The notes: a model not told the origin generated them from the letters alone. DNA of 6,169 nt from Actinomycetes bacterium (GCA_023427825.1 JAEZAI010000190.1:1-6169); one strand, 5' to 3'. Numbered from the stretch's first letter, positions 1 to 6,169 are shown. Program-made: numbers and translations.

Positions 1-1947
1 CTCGTCCATCACGCCGTACGGGTAGCGCTGGTCGAGCTCGGCCGCCTTGGCAGCGGCGTCGACGCCCGGGGCGAAGCGCACGGTGATGATCGGGTAGGGA
101 TCGAGACCGGGGATCGGGTCGATCAGACGCGAGAGCGCCTCCTCCTGGATGATCGCCGTCCGGCTGGTCGTCGACGACAGCACCTGCGGGTCCAGACCGA
201 TCCCGACGACCGTGGCGACGATCTCGTCGTCCGTCGTGCCGGTCAGGCGGACCTCGTCGCCGACCGACACGTCCAGGTCGCGGGCCAGCGCCGGGACGAG
301 CACGACCTCGTCGGGCCCTGCCGCGGCGCGGCCCTCGAACATCGTCATGCGCGTGCTGCCCTTGGTCGGCACCATGGCGACGGCACCGGCCGGCTGTCCG
401 TCGACGCGCACCGACTCCGAGGACCACTGGGCCACGACGGCGTCGACATCGCGGTCCTCGGCCAGCTCTGCGGCGCGCTCGTCGACCCTGTCCTCGCGGA
501 CCTCGATGCTGAGGTCGGAGTCGATCCCGTACGCCGACGGCGTCGCCACCAGGTGATCGAGGCTCCGGAGGAACACGAGCGACGCGATCAGCCCGACCAC
601 GCCGATCGACGCGCCGAGCATGGCCGCACGGGCCGACCGTCCGCGACGCCGACGGTCCGGATCGGTCGCCAACCGCACGCCGATCTCGATCGACGGGCGC
701 GTCGCGGGCAACACCGAGCGGAGCCAGGACGCGCGCAGCGGCGGGCGGTCCTCGGTGCTCCGCAGCTCGAGCGCGGCCACCACCGCCACCAGCGCGAGGA
801 GCGCGAGCGCGGACAGCAGCGCGCCCGGCACGAGCACCGGCAGGTCCACGTCCACGCCGGGCGACGGCTCGATCATGCGGGCCCTCCCGATCGGGAAGAC
901 CGGCGACACCGCGGCCGCCACGAGCGGGACGACCACGAGCGCGACGACCGAGCCGAGCACCGTCGGGAGGGTGGCGGCCCGGACGCGATCCGCCGAGGTG
1001 AAGCCGAGGCCGCGCAACGTGGTGTCCTCGGCGCTGCGGGCCGAGATCTGCCGTCGCGCCACCTGCGCCACCACCACGCCGCCGACGAGCAGCACGACCG
1101 CGGCCAGGATCCACGTGCCGAGCGACGTGACGTCGCGCGACGGGCGGGCGTCGTCGAGCGCCTCCTGGAGCCGCAGCACGTCCATCTGCACCTTCGGGAA
1201 CCGCTCCTCGAGCCGTGCGATCACGCGGTCCACGCCCGCGTCGCCGTCGACCGTGCGGATGGAGACACCCGGGTAGGCGTTGTCGCACGTCGGGCAGTCC
1301 GACGCGTCCTGCTCCGTCAGCCGCGCGTAGAAGGCCGGGGAGCCGAACATCTGGCGCTGGCTCGCAGCCGGTGCGATGTCGGCCGTGTCGCGCAGGATCC
1401 CCACGACCTCGAGCGTCATCCGGGAGCCCTCGGGTTGCGCCTCGGTGTCCTGGCCGATGACCATCATCTGCTTGTTCGTGTAGAGGTCGACCTCGACCGT
1501 CGAGCCGACGTGCAGGTCGTTGTTCTCCGCCGTCGCCCGGCTGATCGCGACCTCGTGCTCCGCCGTCGGCGACGGCAACCGGCCCTCGTCGAGCATCGGC
1601 CGGTGGATGGCCTCGGTCGGGAGCGGACCAGAGATCGGGTAGTACCAGTCCTTGGTGTCCGACGTGCGGCCGATGCTCGACGCCACCGGCCAACGGGCCA
1701 CGACGTCGGGATCGTCCTCGAGCGCCGCCGCGACCTCCGACGTGGAGCCCGGGAGCTGGACGCGGATGGACGCGTCGGGCGCGAGCGTCGCCTCGGCGAG
1801 CCGCGTCGCAGCCGACGACGACCGTCGCTCCCCGGCCACGGCCGCGGAGGCCAGCCCGCCGACGACGCCGACGAGCAGACCGAGGAGGACCAGACCGACC
1901 CAGTGCCGGCGCGTCCGCGACAGGGCCACCAGCCCCACTGCGCGCAT
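1..1947 (-). CDS. MacB/FtsX-type ABC transporter permease, two-module (3' end off window)
   Basis: This is the membrane subunit of an ABC system of the MacB/FtsX superfamily, which moves lipids, lipoproteins, peptides or drugs, or transmits force at the envelope; the substrate is unknown. The first 649 residues are visible and the C-terminus lies beyond position 1. Hydrophobic helices are at about residues 17-38, 277-299, 326-350, 371-394 and 442-463. They bracket a first extracytoplasmic domain (about 39-275) and begin a second (about 465 on). Both domains carry the MacB-core pattern of EGR followed by a DEVxL-like strand: LDEGRLP then HEVAIS near 119-136, and FEGR then DEVVLVP near 537-552. 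The repeated layout implies a family length of about 800 or more residues. The first extracytoplasmic domain contains a CPTC motif (218-221). The ATG at 1947 puts a basic stretch right before helix 1 but has no clear Shine-Dalgarno. The frame stays open upstream, so an in-frame GTG at 1995 or TTG at 1983 is possible. No ATPase partner lies in the window. Confidence 0.88.
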   Translation of the reverse strand, partial: MRAVGLVALSRTRRHWVGLVLLGLLVGVVGGLASAAVAGERRSSSAATRLAEATLAPDASIRVQLPGSTSEVAAALEDDPDVVARWPVASSIGRTSDTKDWYYPISGPLPTEAIHRPMLDEGRLPSPTAEHEVAISRATAENNDLHVGSTVEVDLYTNKQMMVIGQDTEAQPEGSRMTLEVVGILRDTADIAPAASQRQMFGSPAFYARLTEQDASDCPTCDNAYPGVSIRTVDGDAGVDRVIARLEERFPKVQMDVLRLQEALDDARPSRDVTSLGTWILAAVVLLVGGVVVAQVARRQISARSAEDTTLRGLGFTSADRVRAATLPTVLGSVVALVVVPLVAAAVSPVFPIGRARMIEPSPGVDVDLPVLVPGALLSALALLALVAVVAALELRSTEDRPPLRASWLRSVLPATRPSIEIGVRLATDPDRRRRGRSARAAMLGASIGVVGLIASLVFLRSLDHLVATPSAYGIDSDLSIEVREDRVDERAAELAEDRDVDAVVAQWSSESVRVDGQPAGAVAMVPTKGSTRMTMFEGRAAAGPDEVVLVPALARDLDVSVGDEVRLTGTTDDEIVATVVGIGLDPQVLSSTTSRTAIIQEEALSRLIDPIPGLDPYPIITVRFAPGVDAAAKAAELDQRYPYGVMDE

Positions 1948-2007
1948 CGGGACATCAGGCCACACCGGCCGACGCGCCCACAAGTGAGCGACCACCTGCC
2001 GCAGGGT

Positions 2008-2019
2008 GGTGCTAGCACC
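2008..2019. promoter_or_regulatory. 12-bp perfect palindrome GGTGCTAGCACC (candidate operator)
   Basis: The sequence GGTGCTAGCACC reads identically on both strands and is flanked by G-rich and C-rich runs that extend the symmetry imperfectly. It lies about 60 bp upstream of the chosen permease ATG and just beside the tandem duplication. Its position and symmetry fit a small dimeric repressor site, but no regulator is identified. It has no loop and no T-run, so a terminator role is unlikely. Confidence 0.35.
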
Positions 2020-2034
2020 CCCCTCCGCTGTACC

Positions 2035-2088
2035 TCCGCTCCCGGCCGCTGAGACCCGGCTTCCGCTCCCGGCCGCTGAGACCCGGCT
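2035..2088. repeat. Perfect 27-bp tandem duplication
   Basis: Two identical, directly adjacent 27-bp units occupy 2035-2061 and 2062-2088. On the plus strand each begins TCCGCTCCCGGCC and ends GACCCGGCT. The array starts only five bases beyond the patatin stop codon, so it lies in the 3' untranslated region of that gene or upstream of the permease. A partial echo, CCTCCGCT, also occurs at 2022-2029. It could be a recent slippage duplication or a pair of binding sites; two copies cannot decide. Confidence 0.9.
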
Positions 2089-2092
2089 CCCC

Positions 2093-3049
2093 CTAGGCGA
2101 GGAACATGCGCAGCTCGTCCGCGTCGTCGCGGGCCTGGCGGCGCGCCATGGCGATCGCGGACGGCACGGCCGTCGGCTCCATCAGCCGCTCGAGGTCCAC
2201 GGACTCGGGCATCCGGTGGAACACCTTGGTGCCGGAGGACTCGAGCGCCTCCAGCTCGGCGATCGGGTCGCCCGGACGCTGCGTCATGGCGCCCTGGGTG
2301 GCGTCGGCGCCGTCGGTCAGCTGGATCACGACGGCACGGCGCGCACCGGCCAGCAGATCGAGGTGCAACCCGGTGCCGCTCACGCCGCCGTCCATCGCTC
2401 GCCGGTCGAGCAGCGGCTGGGGCGGGAAGATGCCGGGCACCGCGCTGCTCGCCGCGGCGGCCCGGGGCACGCTGATGCCCTGGCGGGCGGTGATCACGAG
2501 TCGCTCGCCGCTGTACGCGTCGACCGCGGTGAGATGCAGCGCCGGCGAGGGCCAGCGTCGGGCGGCCAGCACGACCGCCAGGTTGCGGCGCATGGTCACC
2601 GGCGGCGGGGTCTGCGCGGCCAGGGCCGCGTGGCCGATCGCACGGATCGTCTCCGGCTCCGAGTCCTGGGCCATCCAGAACAGGTCGCGGGCGCGGTCCT
2701 GGCTGGGAGTGGACTTCGAGGCCGGGGCCAGCACGCCGACCAGCTTGGGCAGGCGGGCCAGCACGCCGAGCTCGCCGTGGAGCCGCTTGATGTTGCCGGC
2801 CTCGAGCACGGCGCTGACGATCGAGCCCGCCGACGTGCCCACCACGCGGTCGGCGCCGCGCAGGTCGACCCCGGCGGCGAGCAGCTCGTGGAGGTAGGTG
2901 ACCTGCCAGGCGACGAACCACAGCCCGCCGCCGCCGAGGCACACCCCGAGCGGCAGGCCGTCGCCGTGACCCGCGGCCATGTCCCTGGGAACCGCCATCC
3001 CGTCGGGCGACGTGTCGACTCGGAGCTCGGCGGCGGGGTGGGCGCTCAT
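2093..3049 (-). CDS. Patatin-like phospholipase (acyl hydrolase) family protein
   Basis: This is a patatin-family serine hydrolase of 318 residues, expected to cleave acyl esters of lipids with a Ser-Asp dyad. The glycine-rich oxyanion strand is LGGGG at 38-42. The nucleophile elbow is GTSAG at 71-75, with Ser73 as nucleophile. A conserved patatin segment, ASSAVPGIFPP, lies at 200-210, and the catalytic Asp220 is in DGG (220-222). No signal peptide or membrane segment is evident, so it is probably cytoplasmic or peripheral. After the glycine loop it reads LWFVAW where many patatins have a basic residue and another glycine. The ATG at 3049 follows the methyltransferase stop by 10 nt, with no good Shine-Dalgarno. 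The domain starts near residue 33, so Met18 or Met24 are alternative starts. The spacing suggests co-transcription with the alkylation-repair genes; the substrate and any link to repair are unknown. Confidence 0.9.
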   Translation of the reverse strand: MSAHPAAELRVDTSPDGMAVPRDMAAGHGDGLPLGVCLGGGGLWFVAWQVTYLHELLAAGVDLRGADRVVGTSAGSIVSAVLEAGNIKRLHGELGVLARLPKLVGVLAPASKSTPSQDRARDLFWMAQDSEPETIRAIGHAALAAQTPPPVTMRRNLAVVLAARRWPSPALHLTAVDAYSGERLVITARQGISVPRAAAASSAVPGIFPPQPLLDRRAMDGGVSGTGLHLDLLAGARRAVVIQLTDGADATQGAMTQRPGDPIAELEALESSGTKVFHRMPESVDLERLMEPTAVPSAIAMARRQARDDADELRMFLA

Positions 3050-3059
3050 CCGGCGAAGG

Positions 3060-3566
3060 CTATCGGCGGGCCTCCGCGCCGAGCTCGAGCACCCCCTGGC
3101 CGTCGCGCGCCCGCTCGAGCCGCAGCAAGGCCACCTTCCGTTCGATGCCGCCGCCGTAGCCGGTCATGGAGCCGTCCACGCCGATGACCCGATGGCACGG
3201 GACGATGATCGCGACCGGGTTGCGTCCGTTGGCCAGCCCGACGGCCCGCACGGCGGTCGGGCGTCCGATGTGGTGGGCCAGCTGCCCGTACGACCACGTC
3301 TCGCCGTAGGGGATGGCGCGAAGGCCGTGCCACACCGCCTGCTGGAACTCGGTGCCGATCAGCTCGATGTCGACGTCGAACTCCTCGAGGTCGCCGGCGA
3401 AGTAGGCGTCGAGCTGGTCGACGACGTCCTGGAACGCGCCCGGGTCGTCGCGCCACCCGCGGTCGTCGGGCTCATGGGTCTGACCGGCCATCACCACGTG
3501 GCGCAGGCGGTCACCTCCCGCCAGCGTGACCGGACCGATCGGGGTGTCGATCGTGCGTGACCTCAT
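3060..3566 (-). CDS. ogt: Methylated-DNA--[protein]-cysteine S-methyltransferase (O6-alkylguanine repair)
   Basis: This suicide repair protein transfers the alkyl group from O6-alkylguanine (and O4-alkylthymine) in DNA to its own cysteine. It has 168 residues, normal for the single-domain family. The active-site motif is PCHRV at 123-127 with acceptor Cys124. The preceding NPVAIIVPCH segment carries Asn116 at the conserved position. RAVG at 107-110 supplies the arginine that helps flip the base out, and SYGQLA (92-97) is the usual DNA-binding helix region. The frame is open upstream to 3719, but the ATG at 3566 is chosen because homology begins at MRSRTIDTPIGP and an AGGAG Shine-Dalgarno lies 8 nt ahead. 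Its ATG overlaps the upstream TGA as ATGA, indicating translational coupling to the Ada-AlkA gene. The symbol ogt follows the stand-alone actinobacterial gene; the family is certain, the name less so. Confidence 0.96.
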   Translation of the reverse strand: MRSRTIDTPIGPVTLAGGDRLRHVVMAGQTHEPDDRGWRDDPGAFQDVVDQLDAYFAGDLEEFDVDIELIGTEFQQAVWHGLRAIPYGETWSYGQLAHHIGRPTAVRAVGLANGRNPVAIIVPCHRVIGVDGSMTGYGGGIERKVALLRLERARDGQGVLELGAEARR

Positions 3567-5239
3567 CGTGCGCTCCTGTCGTTCGTGCCGGTCCCGTTCG
3601 TGCGGGACCTGTTCCTGCCCGGCCGGTGGACGGCCGGCCCGTTCGCCTGCGCCGTCGGGTCCGGGCCGACGGCGTCGATCCCGGCGGCCCAGAGGTGCTG
3701 GATCGCCACCGACCGCCACGGGCGCCAGCGTTCGGCGTGCGCGGTCAGTGCTGCCGGAGTGCCGGGGAGCCGCAGGCGTTCGGCACCACGACGGACGACC
3801 AGGTCCGTCGCCGGGAAGGCGTCGGGATCGCCGAGACCGCGCATGGCGATCAGCTCGACGGTCCAGGGCCCGATCCCCGGCAGGTCCCGGAGCGCACGGC
3901 GAGCCGCGTCGCGATCGGCGCCCGGACCCAGGTCGAGCTCACCGGCCGCGAGCGCGTCGACGAGCGCCCGGAGGCTCTGGCGCCGTCGGGCCGGCAGCCG
4001 CAACGGAATGTCGTCCCACCGCTCGGCCAGCTGTGCCGCTGTCGGGAACAGCGACGTGAGCGGGTCGTCGTCGCCGTCCCGCAGCGCGGCGGGGAGCTGG
4101 TCACCGACCGCAGCCACCAGGCGACCAGCGTGGGTCCTGACCGCCGAGGTCGACACCTGCTGCGCCAGGACCACCCGGATCGCGAGCTCCTCGCCGTCCA
4201 CGGTCCGGGGCACCCGACGGCCGGGGTCCCGCCGCACCGACCGGCGCAGGAGCGGGTCGGCGCACAGCACCCGGTCCACCGCGACCGGATCCGCGTCCAG
4301 GTCCAGCAGCCGGCGGCACCGGGCCACCGCAGAGGTCAGGTCGCGGAGATCCTCGAGCCGCAGCTCGGCCGTCACGTGGTCCTCGTAGGGCGTCAGCGCG
4401 ACGACGCCGGCGCCGTGGGCCAGCCGCAGCGCACGCCGGTAGGTCGGCGCGGTCGGCTGGTCGCCGTCGGCTGGCGTCGAGCCCTGCGACTCCACGCCCG
4501 GCACCGCGGCGTCGAGAAGGTGCCCGAACAGCCGGTCCGCCGACAGCGGTGCACGGAACGGGAGGCGGAGGCGCAGCGCGCCCGGCACCGCGGCCCGCTG
4601 GGTCCTGGCCCGCCGGCGCAGCTCACCCGGCGTCAGGTCGTACACCTCGCGGAGCGTGGCGTTGAACTGGCGCACGCTCGAGAAGCCGGCGGCGAAGCAC
4701 ACCTCGGCGAAGCCCAGGTCGCTCGTCTCGATCAGGGTGCGCGCCGTGCGGGCGCGCTGGGCCCGGGCCAGCGCCAGCGGGCCGGTGCCCAGCTGGCTGC
4801 GCAGCAGGCGCTCCACCTGACGCGGGCTGTAGCCGAGGCGGCGGGCCAGTCCCGGCACCCCCTCCCTGTCGACCGTGCCGTCGGCGATCAGGCGCACCGC
4901 CCGCGCCACCACGTCGGCCCGGGGGTCCCACTCGGGCGATCCGGGAGAGGCGTCGGGCCGGCACCGCTTGCACGCACGGAACCCGGCCTGCTGGGCCGCC
5001 GCGGCGGTCGGGTAGAAGCGCATGTTCGAACGCCGGGGCGGACGCACCGGACAGCTCGGCCGGCAGTAGATGCCGGTGGAGGTCACGGCACCGACGAACC
5101 AGCCGTCGAACCGCTCGTCCTTGGACAGCACGGCCCGGTAGCAGCGGTCCTGGTCGAGCGGCCCTCTTTCGCCAGTCCCAGGGGAGGACGTCGAAGGGGA
5201 AGCAGTCGCAGCGGAGGGAGTCGCAGCGGTGGAGGGCAC
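3563..5239 (-). CDS. alkA: Ada-AlkA fusion: methylphosphotriester-sensing regulator / 3-methyladenine DNA glycosylase II
   Basis: This 558-residue protein joins the regulator and the glycosylase of the adaptive response to alkylating agents. Residues about 31-98 form the Ada zinc domain. Cys59, Cys63, Cys90 and Cys93 have the same spacing as E. coli Ada Cys38/42/69/72, so Cys59 should accept the methyl group from DNA phosphotriesters. Residues about 105-210 are an AraC-type double helix-turn-helix, ending in FSSVRQFNATLREVYDLTP. About 220-335 is the AlkA N-terminal domain and 345-522 the HhH-GPD glycosylase, with hairpin LPGIGPWT (453-460) and catalytic Asp479, matching E. coli AlkA Asp238. 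The inferred job is to excise 3-methyladenine and related lesions and activate its own operon. The GTG start at 5239 is the only in-frame start before the Ada domain, with GAGG 8 nt upstream. Residues 1-30 and about 530-558 are low-complexity. It overlaps ogt by 4 nt. Confidence 0.95.
   Translation of the reverse strand: MPSTAATPSAATASPSTSSPGTGERGPLDQDRCYRAVLSKDERFDGWFVGAVTSTGIYCRPSCPVRPPRRSNMRFYPTAAAAQQAGFRACKRCRPDASPGSPEWDPRADVVARAVRLIADGTVDREGVPGLARRLGYSPRQVERLLRSQLGTGPLALARAQRARTARTLIETSDLGFAEVCFAAGFSSVRQFNATLREVYDLTPGELRRRARTQRAAVPGALRLRLPFRAPLSADRLFGHLLDAAVPGVESQGSTPADGDQPTAPTYRRALRLAHGAGVVALTPYEDHVTAELRLEDLRDLTSAVARCRRLLDLDADPVAVDRVLCADPLLRRSVRRDPGRRVPRTVDGEELAIRVVLAQQVSTSAVRTHAGRLVAAVGDQLPAALRDGDDDPLTSLFPTAAQLAERWDDIPLRLPARRRQSLRALVDALAAGELDLGPGADRDAARRALRDLPGIGPWTVELIAMRGLGDPDAFPATDLVVRRGAERLRLPGTPAALTAHAERWRPWRSVAIQHLWAAGIDAVGPDPTAQANGPAVHRPGRNRSRTNGTGTNDRSAR
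5204..5233. repeat. In-frame 15-bp imperfect tandem repeat in the Ada-AlkA N-terminus
   Basis: Two adjacent 15-bp units (5204-5218 and 5219-5233) match at 13 of 15 positions and share AGTCGCAGCGG on the plus strand. They encode TAATP/SAATA-like segments in the first 12 residues of the Ada-AlkA fusion. The unit is a multiple of three, so copy changes would keep the reading frame. The segment precedes the conserved Ada domain and is probably a disordered tail. Confidence 0.75.
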
Positions 5240-5261
5240 CGCTGCAGCCTCGCACGCGCCG

Positions 5262-5279
5262 TCCGCCGGTTCTGGCGGA
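5262..5279 (-). promoter_or_regulatory. Hairpin in the leader of the Ada-AlkA gene
   Basis: TCCGCC (5262-5267) and GGCGGA (5274-5279) form a perfect 6-bp stem with a 6-nt loop, 22 nt upstream of the GTG start. On the coding strand it is preceded by TTTT and not followed by a U-run, so it does not look like an intrinsic terminator. It may affect ribosome access or mark a protein-binding inverted repeat. The element CCGCCGGT in this hairpin recurs at 5302-5309. A function is inferred only from position. Confidence 0.35.
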
Positions 5280-5334
5280 AAAGCGACATCGAGCTTCCGG
5301 ACCGCCGGTGACCGCCTCCTGTGGTGCGGATCGG

Positions 5335-5354
5335 GCCCGTCAGCGCGACGGGGC
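5335..5354 (-). terminator. Candidate terminator hairpin after the M14-like peptidase gene
   Basis: On the coding strand, GCCCCGTC and GACGGGC pair over 7 bp with one bulged C and a 5-nt loop, beginning five bases after the peptidase stop codon. There is no U-tract after it, so it is a weak intrinsic terminator by classical rules. High-GC actinobacteria often use U-poor hairpins, and the position right after a stop fits. It would separate the peptidase from the alkylation-repair operon. Confidence 0.35.
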
Positions 5355-5359
5355 GGGAG

Positions 5360-6169
5360 TCACGACCACTCGTCGAGCACCACGGTCCACGCCATCTCGC
5401 CCTGCTCCGCGACCTGCTGGCGCCAGTCGCCGTCCCGGACGAAGAAGTGGTCCTCCATCATCTGGCGGATCCGCTGACCGGTCGGGCTAGCCCAGTCGCC
5501 GTGGTGGTGCAGCCAGTTGTCGGCCCGGAACGCGGACAGCCCGTTGATGAGATCCAGACCGCCGAACTCGAGGACGAAGTTGGCCGTGCGGATCGGGTCG
5601 CTCCCGGCCTTCGCCCGTGCCGCTGCCCATGCGTCGAAGCCCGGGCCGAGCAGGCCCGTGTCGAGCGGCTCCTCGACGGTCCGATCCGCGCGGTAGAGGT
5701 ACTCGGGGTAGAGGCGCGCACCCAGCTCGGCACTTGGCTCGTCCTCGTCCGCGGTCTGGAACACGGTCAGGCGGCCGACCGGGCCCAGGCCCGTGTGGAC
5801 GTCCAGGTTGATCGCCGCCTCGACACCGGCCAGGTGCTCGTCCCAGATCGACTCGAGCGTCCGCCGCGACCAGGTCATGTGGTCGCCGCCGTACTGGATG
5901 CCGTGCGGGAACTGGTACTGGCCGCCGTTGAGGGTCTTCATGGCCGTGTGGTCGCCGACCCGCCCCCAGAACTCGAGCAGCACGTCCAGGAACGACGTGT
6001 TCGACGGGTCGAGGTCGGGATCGGTGGGGTTCACCGTCGGGTCGACCTCGCCGTAGAGCGGGTTCTCCGGGAGGTCCGCGTAGTCGAGGAAGTTCCGATT
6101 CACGTCGACGTTCTCGTGGTCCACCCGCCGCGACCACGCCCACCCGTACGGATTGGCCGCGTGCACGGC
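5360..6169 (-). CDS. M14-like metallopeptidase, DUF2817-type (5' end off window)
   Basis: This is the C-terminal 270 residues of a protein resembling the DUF2817 branch of the M14 zinc carboxypeptidases. The true start lies beyond position 6169, since the frame is open through the last codon. Numbered from the GTG at 6166, the visible landmarks are HAANPYG at 2-8, DVNRNF at 21-26 (the NR pair matches the substrate-binding Asn-Arg of M14 enzymes), and YGGDHMTWS at 92-100. LDVHTGLG at 121-128 supplies the third zinc ligand, His124, and VLEFGG at 198-203 supplies the likely catalytic Glu200. The first zinc motif, HxxE, must lie upstream and cannot be checked. The stop is TGA at 5362-5360. Family membership rests on these motifs; the cleaved substrate is unknown. 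No link with the downstream repair genes is evident, and a hairpin follows its stop. Confidence 0.85.
   Translation of the reverse strand, partial: AVHAANPYGWAWSRRVDHENVDVNRNFLDYADLPENPLYGEVDPTVNPTDPDLDPSNTSFLDVLLEFWGRVGDHTAMKTLNGGQYQFPHGIQYGGDHMTWSRRTLESIWDEHLAGVEAAINLDVHTGLGPVGRLTVFQTADEDEPSAELGARLYPEYLYRADRTVEEPLDTGLLGPGFDAWAAARAKAGSDPIRTANFVLEFGGLDLINGLSAFRADNWLHHHGDWASPTGQRIRQMMEDHFFVRDGDWRQQVAEQGEMAWTVVLDEWS

Larger units (their letters stand above)
1948..2092. other. Intergenic spacer between patatin and permease genes
   Basis: This 145-bp gap separates the patatin stop (TAG, 2095-2093) from the permease ATG. It is the longest spacer in the window and holds the 27-bp tandem duplication and the 12-bp palindrome listed separately. 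I could not recognise a convincing -10/-35 pair or a U-tract terminator. If the permease starts at the upstream GTG (1995), the spacer shrinks to about 97 bp. Its length suggests a transcription boundary rather than a tightly coupled operon junction; this is inference. Confidence 0.6.

Noticed and set aside
553..2052. Long open frame on the plus strand (499 codons) opposite the permease gene
   Set aside because: It is very rich in Arg, His, Asp and Ala with no recognisable domain, as expected for the antisense of a high-GC gene. The minus-strand frame has clear membrane helices and MacB-like motifs.
2035..2088. CRISPR-like array
   Set aside because: Only two repeat units, directly abutting with no spacer, and no cas genes.
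1464..2942. Minus-strand open frame (492 codons) spanning the patatin and permease genes
   Set aside because: It is an out-of-frame shadow of both genes, dominated by Arg/Pro/Gly, and crosses the intergenic spacer without any domain.
2006..3187. Plus-strand open frame (393 codons) opposite the patatin
   Set aside because: Antisense shadow with His/Arg/Gly-rich composition; the patatin catalytic motifs are on the other strand.
3567..3719. N-terminal 51-codon extension of the methyltransferase frame
   Set aside because: It overlaps the glycosylase 3' end in another frame and has Arg-rich nonsense composition. The ATG at 3566 has a good Shine-Dalgarno and family-typical length.
4623..5255. Possible frameshift at the 5' end of Ada-AlkA, since another minus frame begins with an ATG at 5255
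   Set aside because: The full Ada domain including all four zinc cysteines is in the 558-codon frame. The other frame shows no homology.
3557..5311. Long open frame on the plus strand (584 codons) opposite Ada-AlkA
   Set aside because: It has no recognisable motif and low-complexity Arg/Gln/His composition; the opposite frame encodes a full Ada-AlkA with all key residues.

Overview
The window is very GC-rich, with G or C at almost every third codon position. Every supported gene is on the minus strand, so transcription runs from the right edge to the left. The protein families, in particular an Ada-AlkA fusion followed by an ogt-type methyltransferase, a large MacB/FtsX-type permease and an M14/DUF2817 peptidase, suggest a chromosomal segment of a high-GC actinomycete. 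An acidimicrobial or similar lineage is possible, but that is inference. I see no mobile element, CRISPR array, tRNA or rRNA.

In order of transcription: (1) 6169-5360, the C-terminal part of an M14-like (DUF2817-type) metallopeptidase, cut by the window edge. (2) A 120-bp spacer with two hairpins, one just after the peptidase stop and one just ahead of the next gene. (3) 5239-3563, a 558-residue fusion with an Ada methylphosphotriester sensor/zinc domain, an AraC-type helix-turn-helix and an AlkA glycosylase. (4) 3566-3060, O6-methylguanine-DNA methyltransferase, overlapping gene 3 by the four bases ATGA. (5) 3049-2093, a patatin-like lipid acyl hydrolase starting 10 nt after gene 4. (6) A 145-bp spacer with a perfect 27-bp tandem duplication and a 12-bp palindrome. 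(7) 1947 to beyond position 1, a large two-domain MacB/FtsX-type ABC permease, cut at the left edge.

Genes 3-5 look like one transcription unit for alkylation repair. The Ada part should sense methylated phosphotriesters and activate transcription, AlkA should excise N-alkylated bases, and the methyltransferase should reverse O6-alkylguanine. The patatin-like hydrolase is the unexpected third member. The permease is probably a separate unit because of the repeat-bearing spacer in front of it.

I did not find convincing evidence of a new defence or mobile system. The points most worth a second look are the patatin linkage, its divergent oxyanion-loop residues, the tandem repeat/palindrome spacer, and the CPTC motif in the permease.
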